A stretch of 64,000 bases of DNA, from NCBI GenBank assembly GCA_902777125.1, contig CACYSQ010000008.1, forward strand, positions 80,580-144,579. The letters run 5' to 3'. Each line of letters opens with the position of its first letter. The stretch's first letter is position 1. Position numbers and translations under genes: made by a program. Positions 33,941 to 41,165 of the stretch are shown one piece after another. The DNA comes from Ruminococcus flavefaciens. GTDB taxonomy: Bacteria > Bacillota > Clostridia > Oscillospirales > Ruminococcaceae. The notes under the pieces are model-generated. The model did no database searches. It was not told where the DNA came from and saw only the letters and a program-made list of their open reading frames with translations.

Positions 33941-36250
33941 TTGAAAGGCTTAACCGAAAATATCAAGTCGATAATCGTCGTTCTCGTCGTTATCATGCTC
34001 GGCGTCCTGAGTGCCCTCCGGCTAATGGAGATACAGGTCGTCGGCGACAAGGATATAAAAACGCCCGTCCGCTACAGCGAGAACGCCCTCACCTATACAC
34101 GCCAGATAAAGGCTACACGCGGCGGTATCGTGGACTACAGCGGAAACGTCATCGTCACCAACGACCCCCGCACTGACCTCGTCCTCCGCAAGGCCCTCTT
34201 CCCGGATGACCTGACCGAGGGCAACAAGGCTATCCTCGGCATTTGCACTGCCCTCAGGGACCACGGCCACGAATTCAAGGACAGCCTCCCCATAAGCATG
34301 GAGGCTCCCTACAAATTCACTTCGGACGATCCCTCCGAGCTCGTTTCAAGGCTCAAACTCAACGTCTACGCCTCCGCTGACAACTGCATCGACAAGCTCA
34401 TCGCGGACTATCAGATAAGCGATGCCTATACCCAGCAGGAAAAGCGTATCATAGCCGGTATGCGCTATGAGATGATGGTGAAGGACTTCGCCTATAACCT
34501 CGACCTCGTCCTCGCAAAGGGCGTTGACCAGAAAACTGTCGTCGATATGAAGGAGCTCAGCAACGTCTACCCCGGGATCGAGGCGGTAGAGTCGTCTGAC
34601 AGGCGCATCGTCCGCGGCGATATCCTCCCTCATGAGATAGGCACTGTAGGTCCTATCTACGCCGAGGAATACGAGGAGCTCCGCGATCAGGGCTACGCGC
34701 TCAACGACCTCGTCGGAAAGGGCGGCATCGAGGGCGCTATGGAACGTACCCTCCGCGGTCAGAACGGCGAGGAGGAGATAACCGTTGACAACGGCTCCGT
34801 CGTGAATGTACGCAATATCGTCGAGACGCACTCCGGCGATACCGTCCGCCTTACCGTTGACGGCGCTTATCAGCTCAAATTGCAGAGCATTCTCGAAAAC
34901 TTCCTCAAGAATTTCCAGTCGATAAACACTAACCCCAAGCTCAAAAACGTCAGGTGCGGCGCTATAGCCGTTCTCGATGCAAAGACCGGTGCGGTCAAGG
35001 GCCTCGCAACTGCCCCGACCTACAACCTCAAGGACTATTCCGAAAACTACGATTACTTCCTCAGTGCGGAGGACTCTCCCCTGCTCAACCGCTGCACCTA
35101 CGGTCTCTACCGTCCGGGCTCTACCTTCAAGACCGTTACCGCTACTGCGGGTCTGAACGAGGGCGTCATCAACGGCAGCTCGACCTTCCGCTGTCTCCAC
35201 GACTATATGTACTACGGCAGCCACTTTGAGTGTACCGGAACCCATTTCGATATCTCGGTACGCCGTGCGATCGAGGTATCATGCAATATCTTCTTCTATG
35301 AGCTCGCAGACCGTCTCGGCATCGACATGATAACCAAGTACGCCCAGCTCTACGGTCTCGGTCAGCATACCGGTCTCGAAACAGGCGATGCCGCCGGCTA
35401 TCTCTGTAACCCCGAGACCTTCGCAGCCCACGGTATACCGTGGTATATCGGCTACCTCACTCAGGCGGCTATCGGAAATCAGGACGCCGGCATGACTCCA
35501 CTGCAAATGGCTGTTGTCGCAAGCACTATCGGTAACCGCGGCGTGAGATACAAGCCCTACCTCGTGGACAGCCTCTACGACTACGCGACCGAAAAGCTCG
35601 TCTCCAAGACCGAGCCGACCATTGCGGAAACTATCAAGACCAATTACGACTACGTCTACGACCTCATAATCGGCGGTATGATTGACGCCTCGCACAATAT
35701 CCCGGCACAGTATTCCCTCTCGAACCTCGGCTTCGATGTGGCTATAAAGACCGGTACTCCGCAGACCACCGGAGTTGACGCGCAGAACTCCTTCTTCATA
35801 GGCTTTGCGCCTGCCGATGATCCCGAGATAGCCTTTGCAGGCGTTATCGAGGGCGGTGAATACTCAAAGTATATGATCCGCGATATTATCCTCGCTTATC
35901 AGGAGTGCTACGGTCTCAACGGCGTTGCACCGACCGCTAAAATTCCTGCCGAGGTACGCAAGCCCCTCGACATGAGCAAGGTCACGACTACCACTGTCCC
36001 CGGCGAGAATGTCACCACAACAACTACTACCACTATCCCCGCGGAAAAATACGAGCCGGAGGTCGTACACTTCGGCACTACCACAACTACACTCCCGGCA
36101 GAGCCTCCGCTCACCACAACGGCTGCAGTCCCGGAAATACCGGTAACTCTGCCGCCTACCGAGCCGACTATGCCGACTGAACCGCCGCAGACCACTACTA
36201 CTGCCGTTCCGACCGAGCCTCCCAAGCCCGGGGACGATGATATCTGGTAA
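33941..36250 (+). CDS. mrdA: Class B PBP2 (elongasome transpeptidase) with Thr/Pro tail
   Basis: Transpeptidase of lateral wall synthesis. TTG 33941, five bases after AGGAGG, gives 769 residues; a TTG 21 bases upstream lies in front of that site. An N-terminal anchor (about 11-32) precedes a pedestal with a long insertion (about 90-200). The transpeptidase domain has STFK (near 398), SCN (near 446) and KTGT (near 602). The last ~90 residues are rich in Thr, Pro and Glu with runs of six to seven Thr, like linkers of secreted cellulosomal proteins, and sit outside the membrane. Downstream of mreBCD; no rodA beside it. Confidence 0.9.
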   Translation: MKGLTENIKSIIVVLVVIMLGVLSALRLMEIQVVGDKDIKTPVRYSENALTYTRQIKATRGGIVDYSGNVIVTNDPRTDLVLRKALFPDDLTEGNKAILGICTALRDHGHEFKDSLPISMEAPYKFTSDDPSELVSRLKLNVYASADNCIDKLIADYQISDAYTQQEKRIIAGMRYEMMVKDFAYNLDLVLAKGVDQKTVVDMKELSNVYPGIEAVESSDRRIVRGDILPHEIGTVGPIYAEEYEELRDQGYALNDLVGKGGIEGAMERTLRGQNGEEEITVDNGSVVNVRNIVETHSGDTVRLTVDGAYQLKLQSILENFLKNFQSINTNPKLKNVRCGAIAVLDAKTGAVKGLATAPTYNLKDYSENYDYFLSAEDSPLLNRCTYGLYRPGSTFKTVTATAGLNEGVINGSSTFRCLHDYMYYGSHFECTGTHFDISVRRAIEVSCNIFFYELADRLGIDMITKYAQLYGLGQHTGLETGDAAGYLCNPETFAAHGIPWYIGYLTQAAIGNQDAGMTPLQMAVVASTIGNRGVRYKPYLVDSLYDYATEKLVSKTEPTIAETIKTNYDYVYDLIIGGMIDASHNIPAQYSLSNLGFDVAIKTGTPQTTGVDAQNSFFIGFAPADDPEIAFAGVIEGGEYSKYMIRDIILAYQECYGLNGVAPTAKIPAEVRKPLDMSKVTTTTVPGENVTTTTTTTIPAEKYEPEVVHFGTTTTTLPAEPPLTTTAAVPEIPVTLPPTEPTMPTEPPQTTTTAVPTEPPKPGDDDIW

Positions 36251-36318
36251 GCGCGGAGGTTCCTGAATGTTCAACAAATGCTGATCAGAATCAGATATCA
36301 GCATTCCCTGATAATCTC

Positions 36319-36352
36319 AAAGGCGGCAGAGCTTTCTGCCGCCTTTCCTTTT
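36319..36352 (+). terminator. Terminator after mreBCD-PBP2
   Basis: A 12-bp stem (AAAGGCGGCAGA/TCTGCCGCCTTT) with a GCTT loop followed by CCTTTT. Confidence 0.85.
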
Positions 36353-36406
36353 GAGTGCGGATACGCCGCAAGCTTCCCTTGTCCAACACTTTCTGCCGTC
36401 TAAGTA

Positions 36407-36435
36407 TTGCTATTTCCGGGAACTTGTGATATAAT
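36407..36435 (+). promoter_or_regulatory. sigma-A promoter of trmB
   Basis: TTGCTA, 17-bp spacer starting TTTCCGGGAA, TATAAT. Nearly the same 29 bp occurs at 41007-41035 in front of the nucleosidase gene. Confidence 0.75.
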
Positions 36436-36464
36436 AGAAAACAGATTGAAAACGGAGGTCGTTT

Positions 36465-37139
36465 ATGAGGATAAGACATAAACCGTGGGCAAGACCCGAG
36501 CTTGAAGCCTGTCCGTTCTTTGTTCCCCAGCCGCATGAGCAGATGGGACACTGGACAGAGCTTTTCCCTGAGCCGGAAAAGCCGCTCTACGTCGAGCTCG
36601 GCTGCGGCAAGGGCGGCTTCATCTCACAGGCTGCACCTGCCCACCCTGAGATAAATTTCATCGCTATGGACATCAAAAATGAGATGCTCGTTCTTGCCAA
36701 GCGCAAGCTCGAGGCTGCCTACGCCGAAAAAGGTGAAGCTCCCGATAATGTCCGGATAGCGATACAGAACATCGAACGTATCGACACTGCATGGGACGAG
36801 CACGACCGTGCCGACCGCATATACATCAATTTCTGCAATCCGTGGCCCAAAGGCAAGCACAAGAAGCGCCGCCTTACCCACACCCGGCAGCTCGTCAGCT
36901 ACAAGAAGTTCCTCCGCGGTCAGCTCTGGTTCAAGACCGATGACGATGAGCTTTTTGACGAGTCGTTTGAGTATTTCGCGGAAGCCGGATTCAGGATAGT
37001 CTACTCTACCCGTGATCTCCACGTGGAAAGTCCCTACGAAAACTTCGTCACCGAGCACGAGAAGATGTTCACCGAAGAAGGCAAGAACATCAAATTCCTC
37101 ATCGCAGAGCCGATAAAGGAGGATAAAAATGGAATATGA
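36465..37139 (+). CDS. trmB: tRNA (guanine-N7)-methyltransferase TrmB
   Basis: SAM-dependent m7G46 methylation of tRNA. The 224 residues contain the SAM motif [11 protein letters not shown] (about 44-54) and the family block [20 protein letters not shown] (about 124-143), then [12 protein letters not shown]. Start follows ACGGAGG. The next small gene starts inside the last codons. Confidence 0.96.
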   Translation: MRIRHKPWARPELEACPFFVPQPHEQMGHWTELFPEPEKPLYVELGCGKGGFISQAAPAHPEINFIAMDIKNEMLVLAKRKLEAAYAEKGEAPDNVRIAIQNIERIDTAWDEHDRADRIYINFCNPWPKGKHKKRRLTHTRQLVSYKKFLRGQLWFKTDDDELFDESFEYFAEAGFRIVYSTRDLHVESPYENFVTEHEKMFTEEGKNIKFLIAEPIKEDKNGI

Positions 37140-37344
37140 AAAAAATACCGGCAAGTTCTCATTCGGCTTCGGTTCGATGAAAGCTGCCGGTTCGGGAACT
37201 ATAGACAAAGCAGTTGAAGCTCCGAAAAACGTTCGGACGAAATACGATAAAAAGGTCATCGCTAAAAATGCCGCTAAGGCTGCGGTCGCCTCGGCTGTGG
37301 TCATTTTAAAGGGCAGACACGCTTCAAAGAAGAAGAAAAAATGA
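37129..37344 (+). CDS. Small Lys-rich protein of unknown function
   Basis: 71 residues, start ATG with GGAGG six bases upstream, overlapping the trmB end by 11 bp. The middle is Ala-rich and mildly hydrophobic ([13 protein letters not shown]), the C-terminus is [14 protein letters not shown], and there is no Cys. It could be a peripheral membrane or nucleic-acid-associated peptide. I do not recognise a family. Confidence 0.6.
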   Translation: MEYEKNTGKFSFGFGSMKAAGSGTIDKAVEAPKNVRTKYDKKVIAKNAAKAAVASAVVILKGRHASKKKKK

Positions 37345-37353
37345 GGTTTTGAT

Positions 37354-38337
37354 ATGTTTTTCAGAAGAACTGCGGCAGTTTTCACTGCCGGTATACTAAC
37401 ACTGTTCTCCATGCCGGCGGTCAGAACGTCCTCGGCGGACAGCAGCTCTCCCGATGATATCCACGCGACAATAAGCGTTGACACGATTCAGCTCGAACAT
37501 GATGCAGCCGCCGCTTCACCCGTTCAGAAAGTCAATATCAGGGTTTCCGGCGCGGACAAGAAGTACGCAGTCATCGGCTTCCATATCCACTGGGACAGCG
37601 CTCTCACTCCCGAAAAAAACGACGACGGTCTGATTGTCACCAAGGGAAAGGCTCTCGGCGGAATGGTTTTCGAGGAGTACCCCTATGAGAACGGCGTTTT
37701 CATTACTGCTTTCAGTGCTTCCGATTCCGGAAGGGACGGCGTCATAGCCTCCTTTGACCTGCGGCTCCCGAATACCACCGTTGATGATGCGGACTACAAG
37801 GTCTGGGTCGCATTCGAGAGCAACGAAAAGGTCGGCGACCTCTTTACCAATGCCGACGACGATGCAAAGGGCAGGCAGATGCAGAAGTGGACAGCCGAGA
37901 ACGGACTTGTTCCCGGAGGCATAAGGGTCTGCAAAACAATAACTACGACAACAACCACTACAACCACCACTACTACATCAACGACCACCTCGTCAAGCTC
38001 CACTTCCTCCTCAACTACTACCACTAAGCCCAGAACGTCTACTACGACAACTACTACCACCTCCTCACCGCCAACTCCGCAGCTCATGATAGGCGATATC
38101 GACAAGAACAACATCATTACTGCCGCTGATGCCTCAAAGCTGCTGATTTTCTACGCGGATATGTCCGTGAATACACAGACGCTCAGCAAGGACATTCTCT
38201 ACGTTTACGATATCAACCGCAGCGGCAGGATAGAGGCTGTCGATGCCTCACTTATCCTCACCTACTACGCCGCTATCGCCGGACCCGATGTTATCACCTT
38301 TGAGGATTTCCTGAAGCAGCGCGGTATTGAGCCTTAA
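37354..38337 (+). CDS. Cohesin-dockerin adaptor protein (ScaC-like)
   Basis: Secreted cellulosome component of 327 residues. A signal peptide (about 1-28) is followed by a cohesin-like beta sandwich (about 33-190) with the pattern of Ruminococcus cohesins: GFHIHWDSAL, NGVFITAFSAS, DGVIASFDLRLP and the closing DLFTNADDD...WTAENG. A Thr/Ser-rich linker (about 195-243) leads to a dockerin with two calcium loops, GDIDKNNIITAADAS and YDINRSGRIEAVDAS (about 248-305). One cohesin plus one dockerin is the layout of adaptor scaffoldins that switch which enzymes a scaffoldin binds. The cohesin call is by pattern only. Confidence 0.7.
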   Translation: MFFRRTAAVFTAGILTLFSMPAVRTSSADSSSPDDIHATISVDTIQLEHDAAAASPVQKVNIRVSGADKKYAVIGFHIHWDSALTPEKNDDGLIVTKGKALGGMVFEEYPYENGVFITAFSASDSGRDGVIASFDLRLPNTTVDDADYKVWVAFESNEKVGDLFTNADDDAKGRQMQKWTAENGLVPGGIRVCKTITTTTTTTTTTTTSTTTSSSSTSSSTTTTKPRTSTTTTTTTSSPPTPQLMIGDIDKNNIITAADASKLLIFYADMSVNTQTLSKDILYVYDINRSGRIEAVDASLILTYYAAIAGPDVITFEDFLKQRGIEP

Positions 38338-38353
38338 CAGCAAGCAGATAATT

Positions 38354-38381
38354 AAAAGGACGCACAAATGTGCGTCCTTTT
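38354..38381. terminator. Bidirectional terminator
   Basis: A 13-bp stem AAAAGGACGCACA/TGTGCGTCCTTTT with a 2-nt loop between convergent genes; A and T runs on both sides suit both strands. Confidence 0.85.
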
Positions 38382-38386
38382 CTTTG

Positions 38387-39349
38387 TTATTGATTATCAC
38401 CGGAAGACAGATCGGCGATGATGCGTTCAAACGCCGGGAAGTCCTTTTCATAGCGCTTTTCCATGTCCTCCTTCGAGCAGTAAAGCAGTCCCCTCGGCTT
38501 TCTCAGCGCTAAATAAACGCCCTTGGTCTCCTCTTTTGCAACGCCTATCCTCTCGGCAAAGGGAGTGTCCTCCAGCATGAAACGGCAGCCCTTTACATGG
38601 GGATTTCCTGGGAACAGCTCCTCCAGATCGCAGAACAGCTCGGTATCCCTTTCGCCGATAATCTCGTCAAATTTAGCATCGCCTATGACAATGACAGAAT
38701 CAGCCGACTGCATCTCGATACTTAGCTTGTTATCGCTTCCGTTTGAATAATTGCGGAAGGTATTCTCGGAATATGGGATATAGTACACTGACGCGAGCTT
38801 TTTCCCGTTCTTGTTGGTATCGTCTGTAAAGCCGGTGATATAGTCCTTCAGGTCGGAATATGAGCCTATTTCCTCGTTATCCACAATGAGCAGCACTATA
38901 AGGTCAGGTCTCGGCTTGGTGACGTAGTCATATATCAGAAATCCGGAGATACAAGCGATAATGGTGCCGATGCCAAGCCACCATTTATTGTGGTAGAAGA
39001 AATTCGATATTTTCTTCCAGAGCGAGAGCTTAGGCTTTTCCTCATGCTCCTCATGAATGGTCTCGCTTTCCTCGATGACACCCTGCTTCAGTTTCAGGAG
39101 CTCCAGCTTTTCCTCGCGTATACGGCGGTCATAAGCCTCCTGACGCTTTTTTTCGCGGAGGACTGCCTCTCTTTCGACCTCAGCCTGCTGTTCCTCGGAC
39201 TGTTTTCGGCGTTCCGCGATCATCTCGCGGTTGATCTGAAAAACGCTCTTTTTTATGTCGAGCTTCTCATCGCCGTCATTTTCGGCAGCAGCTTTTTTCT
39301 CCTCCGGAAGCTTTTCCTCCGGTATCTCAGGCTTTTTTTCCTTATCCAT
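38387..39349 (-). CDS. Coiled-coil single-pass membrane protein, unknown
   Basis: 320 residues from ATG 39349 (GGAGAG upstream; an ATG 30 bases earlier has no site). The first ~125 residues are highly charged and predicted coiled coil (EKLPEEKKAAAEN, ERRKQSEEQQAEVEREA). One membrane segment follows at about 130-148. The outer part (about 155-320) is a soluble domain with LIVLLIVDNEEIGSYSDL and a single Cys near 265. No recognised family. Topology suggests a sensor or scaffold. Confidence 0.75.
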   Translation of the reverse strand: MDKEKKPEIPEEKLPEEKKAAAENDGDEKLDIKKSVFQINREMIAERRKQSEEQQAEVEREAVLREKKRQEAYDRRIREEKLELLKLKQGVIEESETIHEEHEEKPKLSLWKKISNFFYHNKWWLGIGTIIACISGFLIYDYVTKPRPDLIVLLIVDNEEIGSYSDLKDYITGFTDDTNKNGKKLASVYYIPYSENTFRNYSNGSDNKLSIEMQSADSVIVIGDAKFDEIIGERDTELFCDLEELFPGNPHVKGCRFMLEDTPFAERIGVAKEETKGVYLALRKPRGLLYCSKEDMEKRYEKDFPAFERIIADLSSGDNQ

Positions 39350-39381
39350 AATTCTCTCCTGTTCAGCGTTCAAGTACAACT

Positions 39382-39410
39382 ATTATAACACATCTCTGCT
39401 GAAATAGCAA
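39382..39410 (-). promoter_or_regulatory. sigma-A promoter of the coiled-coil protein
   Basis: Minus strand TTGCTA, 17-bp spacer starting TTTC, TATAAT, 33 bp before the start. Confidence 0.7.
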
Positions 39411-39453
39411 TACTTACAGGGAAGAAAGTAAAGCTGACGCCTGATACGCCGGT

Positions 39454-40284
39454 TCACTGACCGTCAGCGTACTTCACGAGCACGGCGGAAGCATCGGCGG
39501 CAGTTATCTTGCCGTCACCGTTGAGGTCGCCTGCTATCTCCTCCGCAAGGGTAAGATCGCTGGGCTCGTTGGCTGACAGGAAGGTATATGCCACAAGGAG
39601 CTTTGAAGCGTCGGAGGCTTCGAGCTTTCCGGAACCGTTCACATCGCCGAGGGCACGGTCGGAAACGCCTATGAACAGGCTCTTTGCATTATCTCCCGAG
39701 GGACGTATGTCCCTGAGAGGTTCGCTGTATGAAGCGCTGCAAATATTGCTGCCCTCGCCAGTGAGGAATTTCACCTCATATCTGCCTACCGGAACATCAG
39801 CCGGAAGCTCGATATCAAAGGTCGCTGCCGGATAGCTGTCGGAGGATTCGCCTGTGAGTTCGAGCGGTGATGAAGAAATGGTCGAATAGCTCACTGCCAT
39901 GTAGTTGGACTCCTCCTTGCAGATGAGAGGGATAGAATCCGCGGTCTTCCACTTCGAGAAAGGACAGGCGCCTGCCGAGGTCACGGGGTCGATGAGGTTA
40001 TTGATACGGACGTCCTTGCTGTCACACTGCCATTTTATATAGAGCTGATTGGTAGCCTTCATTTCGTCGAGGTAGAAAATGTCCGTTTTGATTTTTTTGC
40101 CCTCCGGGATATCCTTGACATTCACGAAGAGGTTCCCGCTGACAAGACAGGTAACGTCCTCAGTGTCGGAAGCCTTGAAATACAGTGAGGGCTCATAGGT
40201 CTTAATGTCGGCGGCAGAGGCTAAAACTGCCGGAAATGCCGCGAGTACCGCGATAGCTGCGGCTGTGATGCGTCTTTTTTTCAT
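39454..40284 (-). CDS. Secreted dockerin protein
   Basis: 276 residues from ATG 40284 (GAGGTG six bases upstream). A signal peptide (about 1-24) precedes a beta-rich domain of ~175 residues, with a PAATFDIELPADVPVGRYEVKFL stretch resembling cohesin-type beta sandwiches but no recognised catalytic motif. The C-terminal dockerin has loops GDVNGSGKLEASDAS and GDLNGDGKITAADAS. It would be carried on a cellulosome scaffoldin; its own activity is unknown. Confidence 0.75.
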   Translation of the reverse strand: MKKRRITAAAIAVLAAFPAVLASAADIKTYEPSLYFKASDTEDVTCLVSGNLFVNVKDIPEGKKIKTDIFYLDEMKATNQLYIKWQCDSKDVRINNLIDPVTSAGACPFSKWKTADSIPLICKEESNYMAVSYSTISSSPLELTGESSDSYPAATFDIELPADVPVGRYEVKFLTGEGSNICSASYSEPLRDIRPSGDNAKSLFIGVSDRALGDVNGSGKLEASDASKLLVAYTFLSANEPSDLTLAEEIAGDLNGDGKITAADASAVLVKYADGQ

Positions 40285-40294
40285 GATGTTCACC

Positions 40295-40972
40295 TCAGAG
40301 AAGCTCGGTCATTCTGAGGACGATATGTGCGACCTTCTTTGCGGCGATCTTCTCGAATTCGTCGAAGGACATAGCACCATCATCGTCAGCGTTGTCGGAG
40401 ATGCAGCGTATGCTTGCGAAAGGCATGGAATTAAGGAAGCAGCAGTGGCCTACAGCGGAGCTCTCCATATCAACAGCGAAGGGCTCGAAGCGTTTCTGGA
40501 TATCAGCCTTGATCTCGTTGCTGGTGATGAAAGCCTCGCCGGAAACAATGCGTCCGCGGAAGCTCTTCGAGCCGTCCTCAGCGCAGACCTTCTCGGCAGT
40601 TGAGATGATATTTTCATCGGCTTTGAAGGCGGAACAGTACGGAGGGTAGTCGTTGAGGAAATGCGGGTCGAGGTCATGGTGGAGCACCTCTGTTGAGATC
40701 ACGATATCGCACACCTTTATGGCATTGTTCATGCCGCCTGCAATGCCTGCATTTATAACGCAGTCCGGCTTGAAATTATCTATTGCAGCCTGCGTGCAGA
40801 TAGCAGCGTTGACCTTTGCGATACCGCTGCAGGCGTTGATGATAGTCTTTCCCTTGTAGCTGCTTATGTAGTAGTCGAAACCGGAGATACGCTTTATCTC
40901 AGCCTCTCCGAGTATCTCGCGGATATCCTTGAGTTCTGACGGCATAGCACCGATAATGAAAATAGTATTCAT
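40295..40972 (-). CDS. mtnN: 5'-methylthioadenosine/S-adenosylhomocysteine nucleosidase
   Basis: Cleaves adenine from MTA and SAH, clearing methylation and polyamine by-products and feeding AI-2 precursor. ATG 40972 follows AGGAGTG and gives 225 residues, the family length. Conserved features are IGAMPSELKDI (about 5-15), NAGIAGGMN (near 78), SGEAFIT (near 148), FAVDMESSAVGHCC with the ribose-binding Met-Glu (near 170) and SDNADDDG with the catalytic Asp (near 195). Confidence 0.94.
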   Translation of the reverse strand: MNTIFIIGAMPSELKDIREILGEAEIKRISGFDYYISSYKGKTIINACSGIAKVNAAICTQAAIDNFKPDCVINAGIAGGMNNAIKVCDIVISTEVLHHDLDPHFLNDYPPYCSAFKADENIISTAEKVCAEDGSKSFRGRIVSGEAFITSNEIKADIQKRFEPFAVDMESSAVGHCCFLNSMPFASIRCISDNADDDGAMSFDEFEKIAAKKVAHIVLRMTELL

Positions 40973-41006
40973 GATTATCACTCCTGTGGTTTGGATTTGT
41001 ACCTCC

Positions 41007-41035
41007 ATTATATCATAAATTCCCGGAAATAGCAA
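41007..41035 (-). promoter_or_regulatory. sigma-A promoter of mtnN
   Basis: Minus strand TTGCTA, 17-bp spacer, TATAAT, about 35 bp before the start; almost identical to the trmB promoter including the spacer. Confidence 0.75.
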
Positions 41036-41119
41036 GGGCTTTGTCAAAGCATCAGCCGGGACGTCAAGCGAACACCTTCCCCTGCACATTATTCTCAGCT
41101 AATTGTGACACTGTGAATG

Positions 41120-41154
41120 AAAAACAGCCGCAGGGCTCTCACCCCTGCGGCTGT
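41120..41154 (-). terminator. Terminator of the SGNH esterase gene
   Basis: Minus strand 12-bp stem ACAGCCGCAGGG/CCCTGCGGCTGT (mirror arms) followed by TTTT, 12 bp after the stop. Confidence 0.85.
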
Positions 41155-41165
41155 CCGTGAAATAT

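Noticed and set aside
40973..41089. Longer N-terminus for the nucleosidase
   Set aside because: The extension covers the promoter and the AGGAGTG site; family length is met from 40972.
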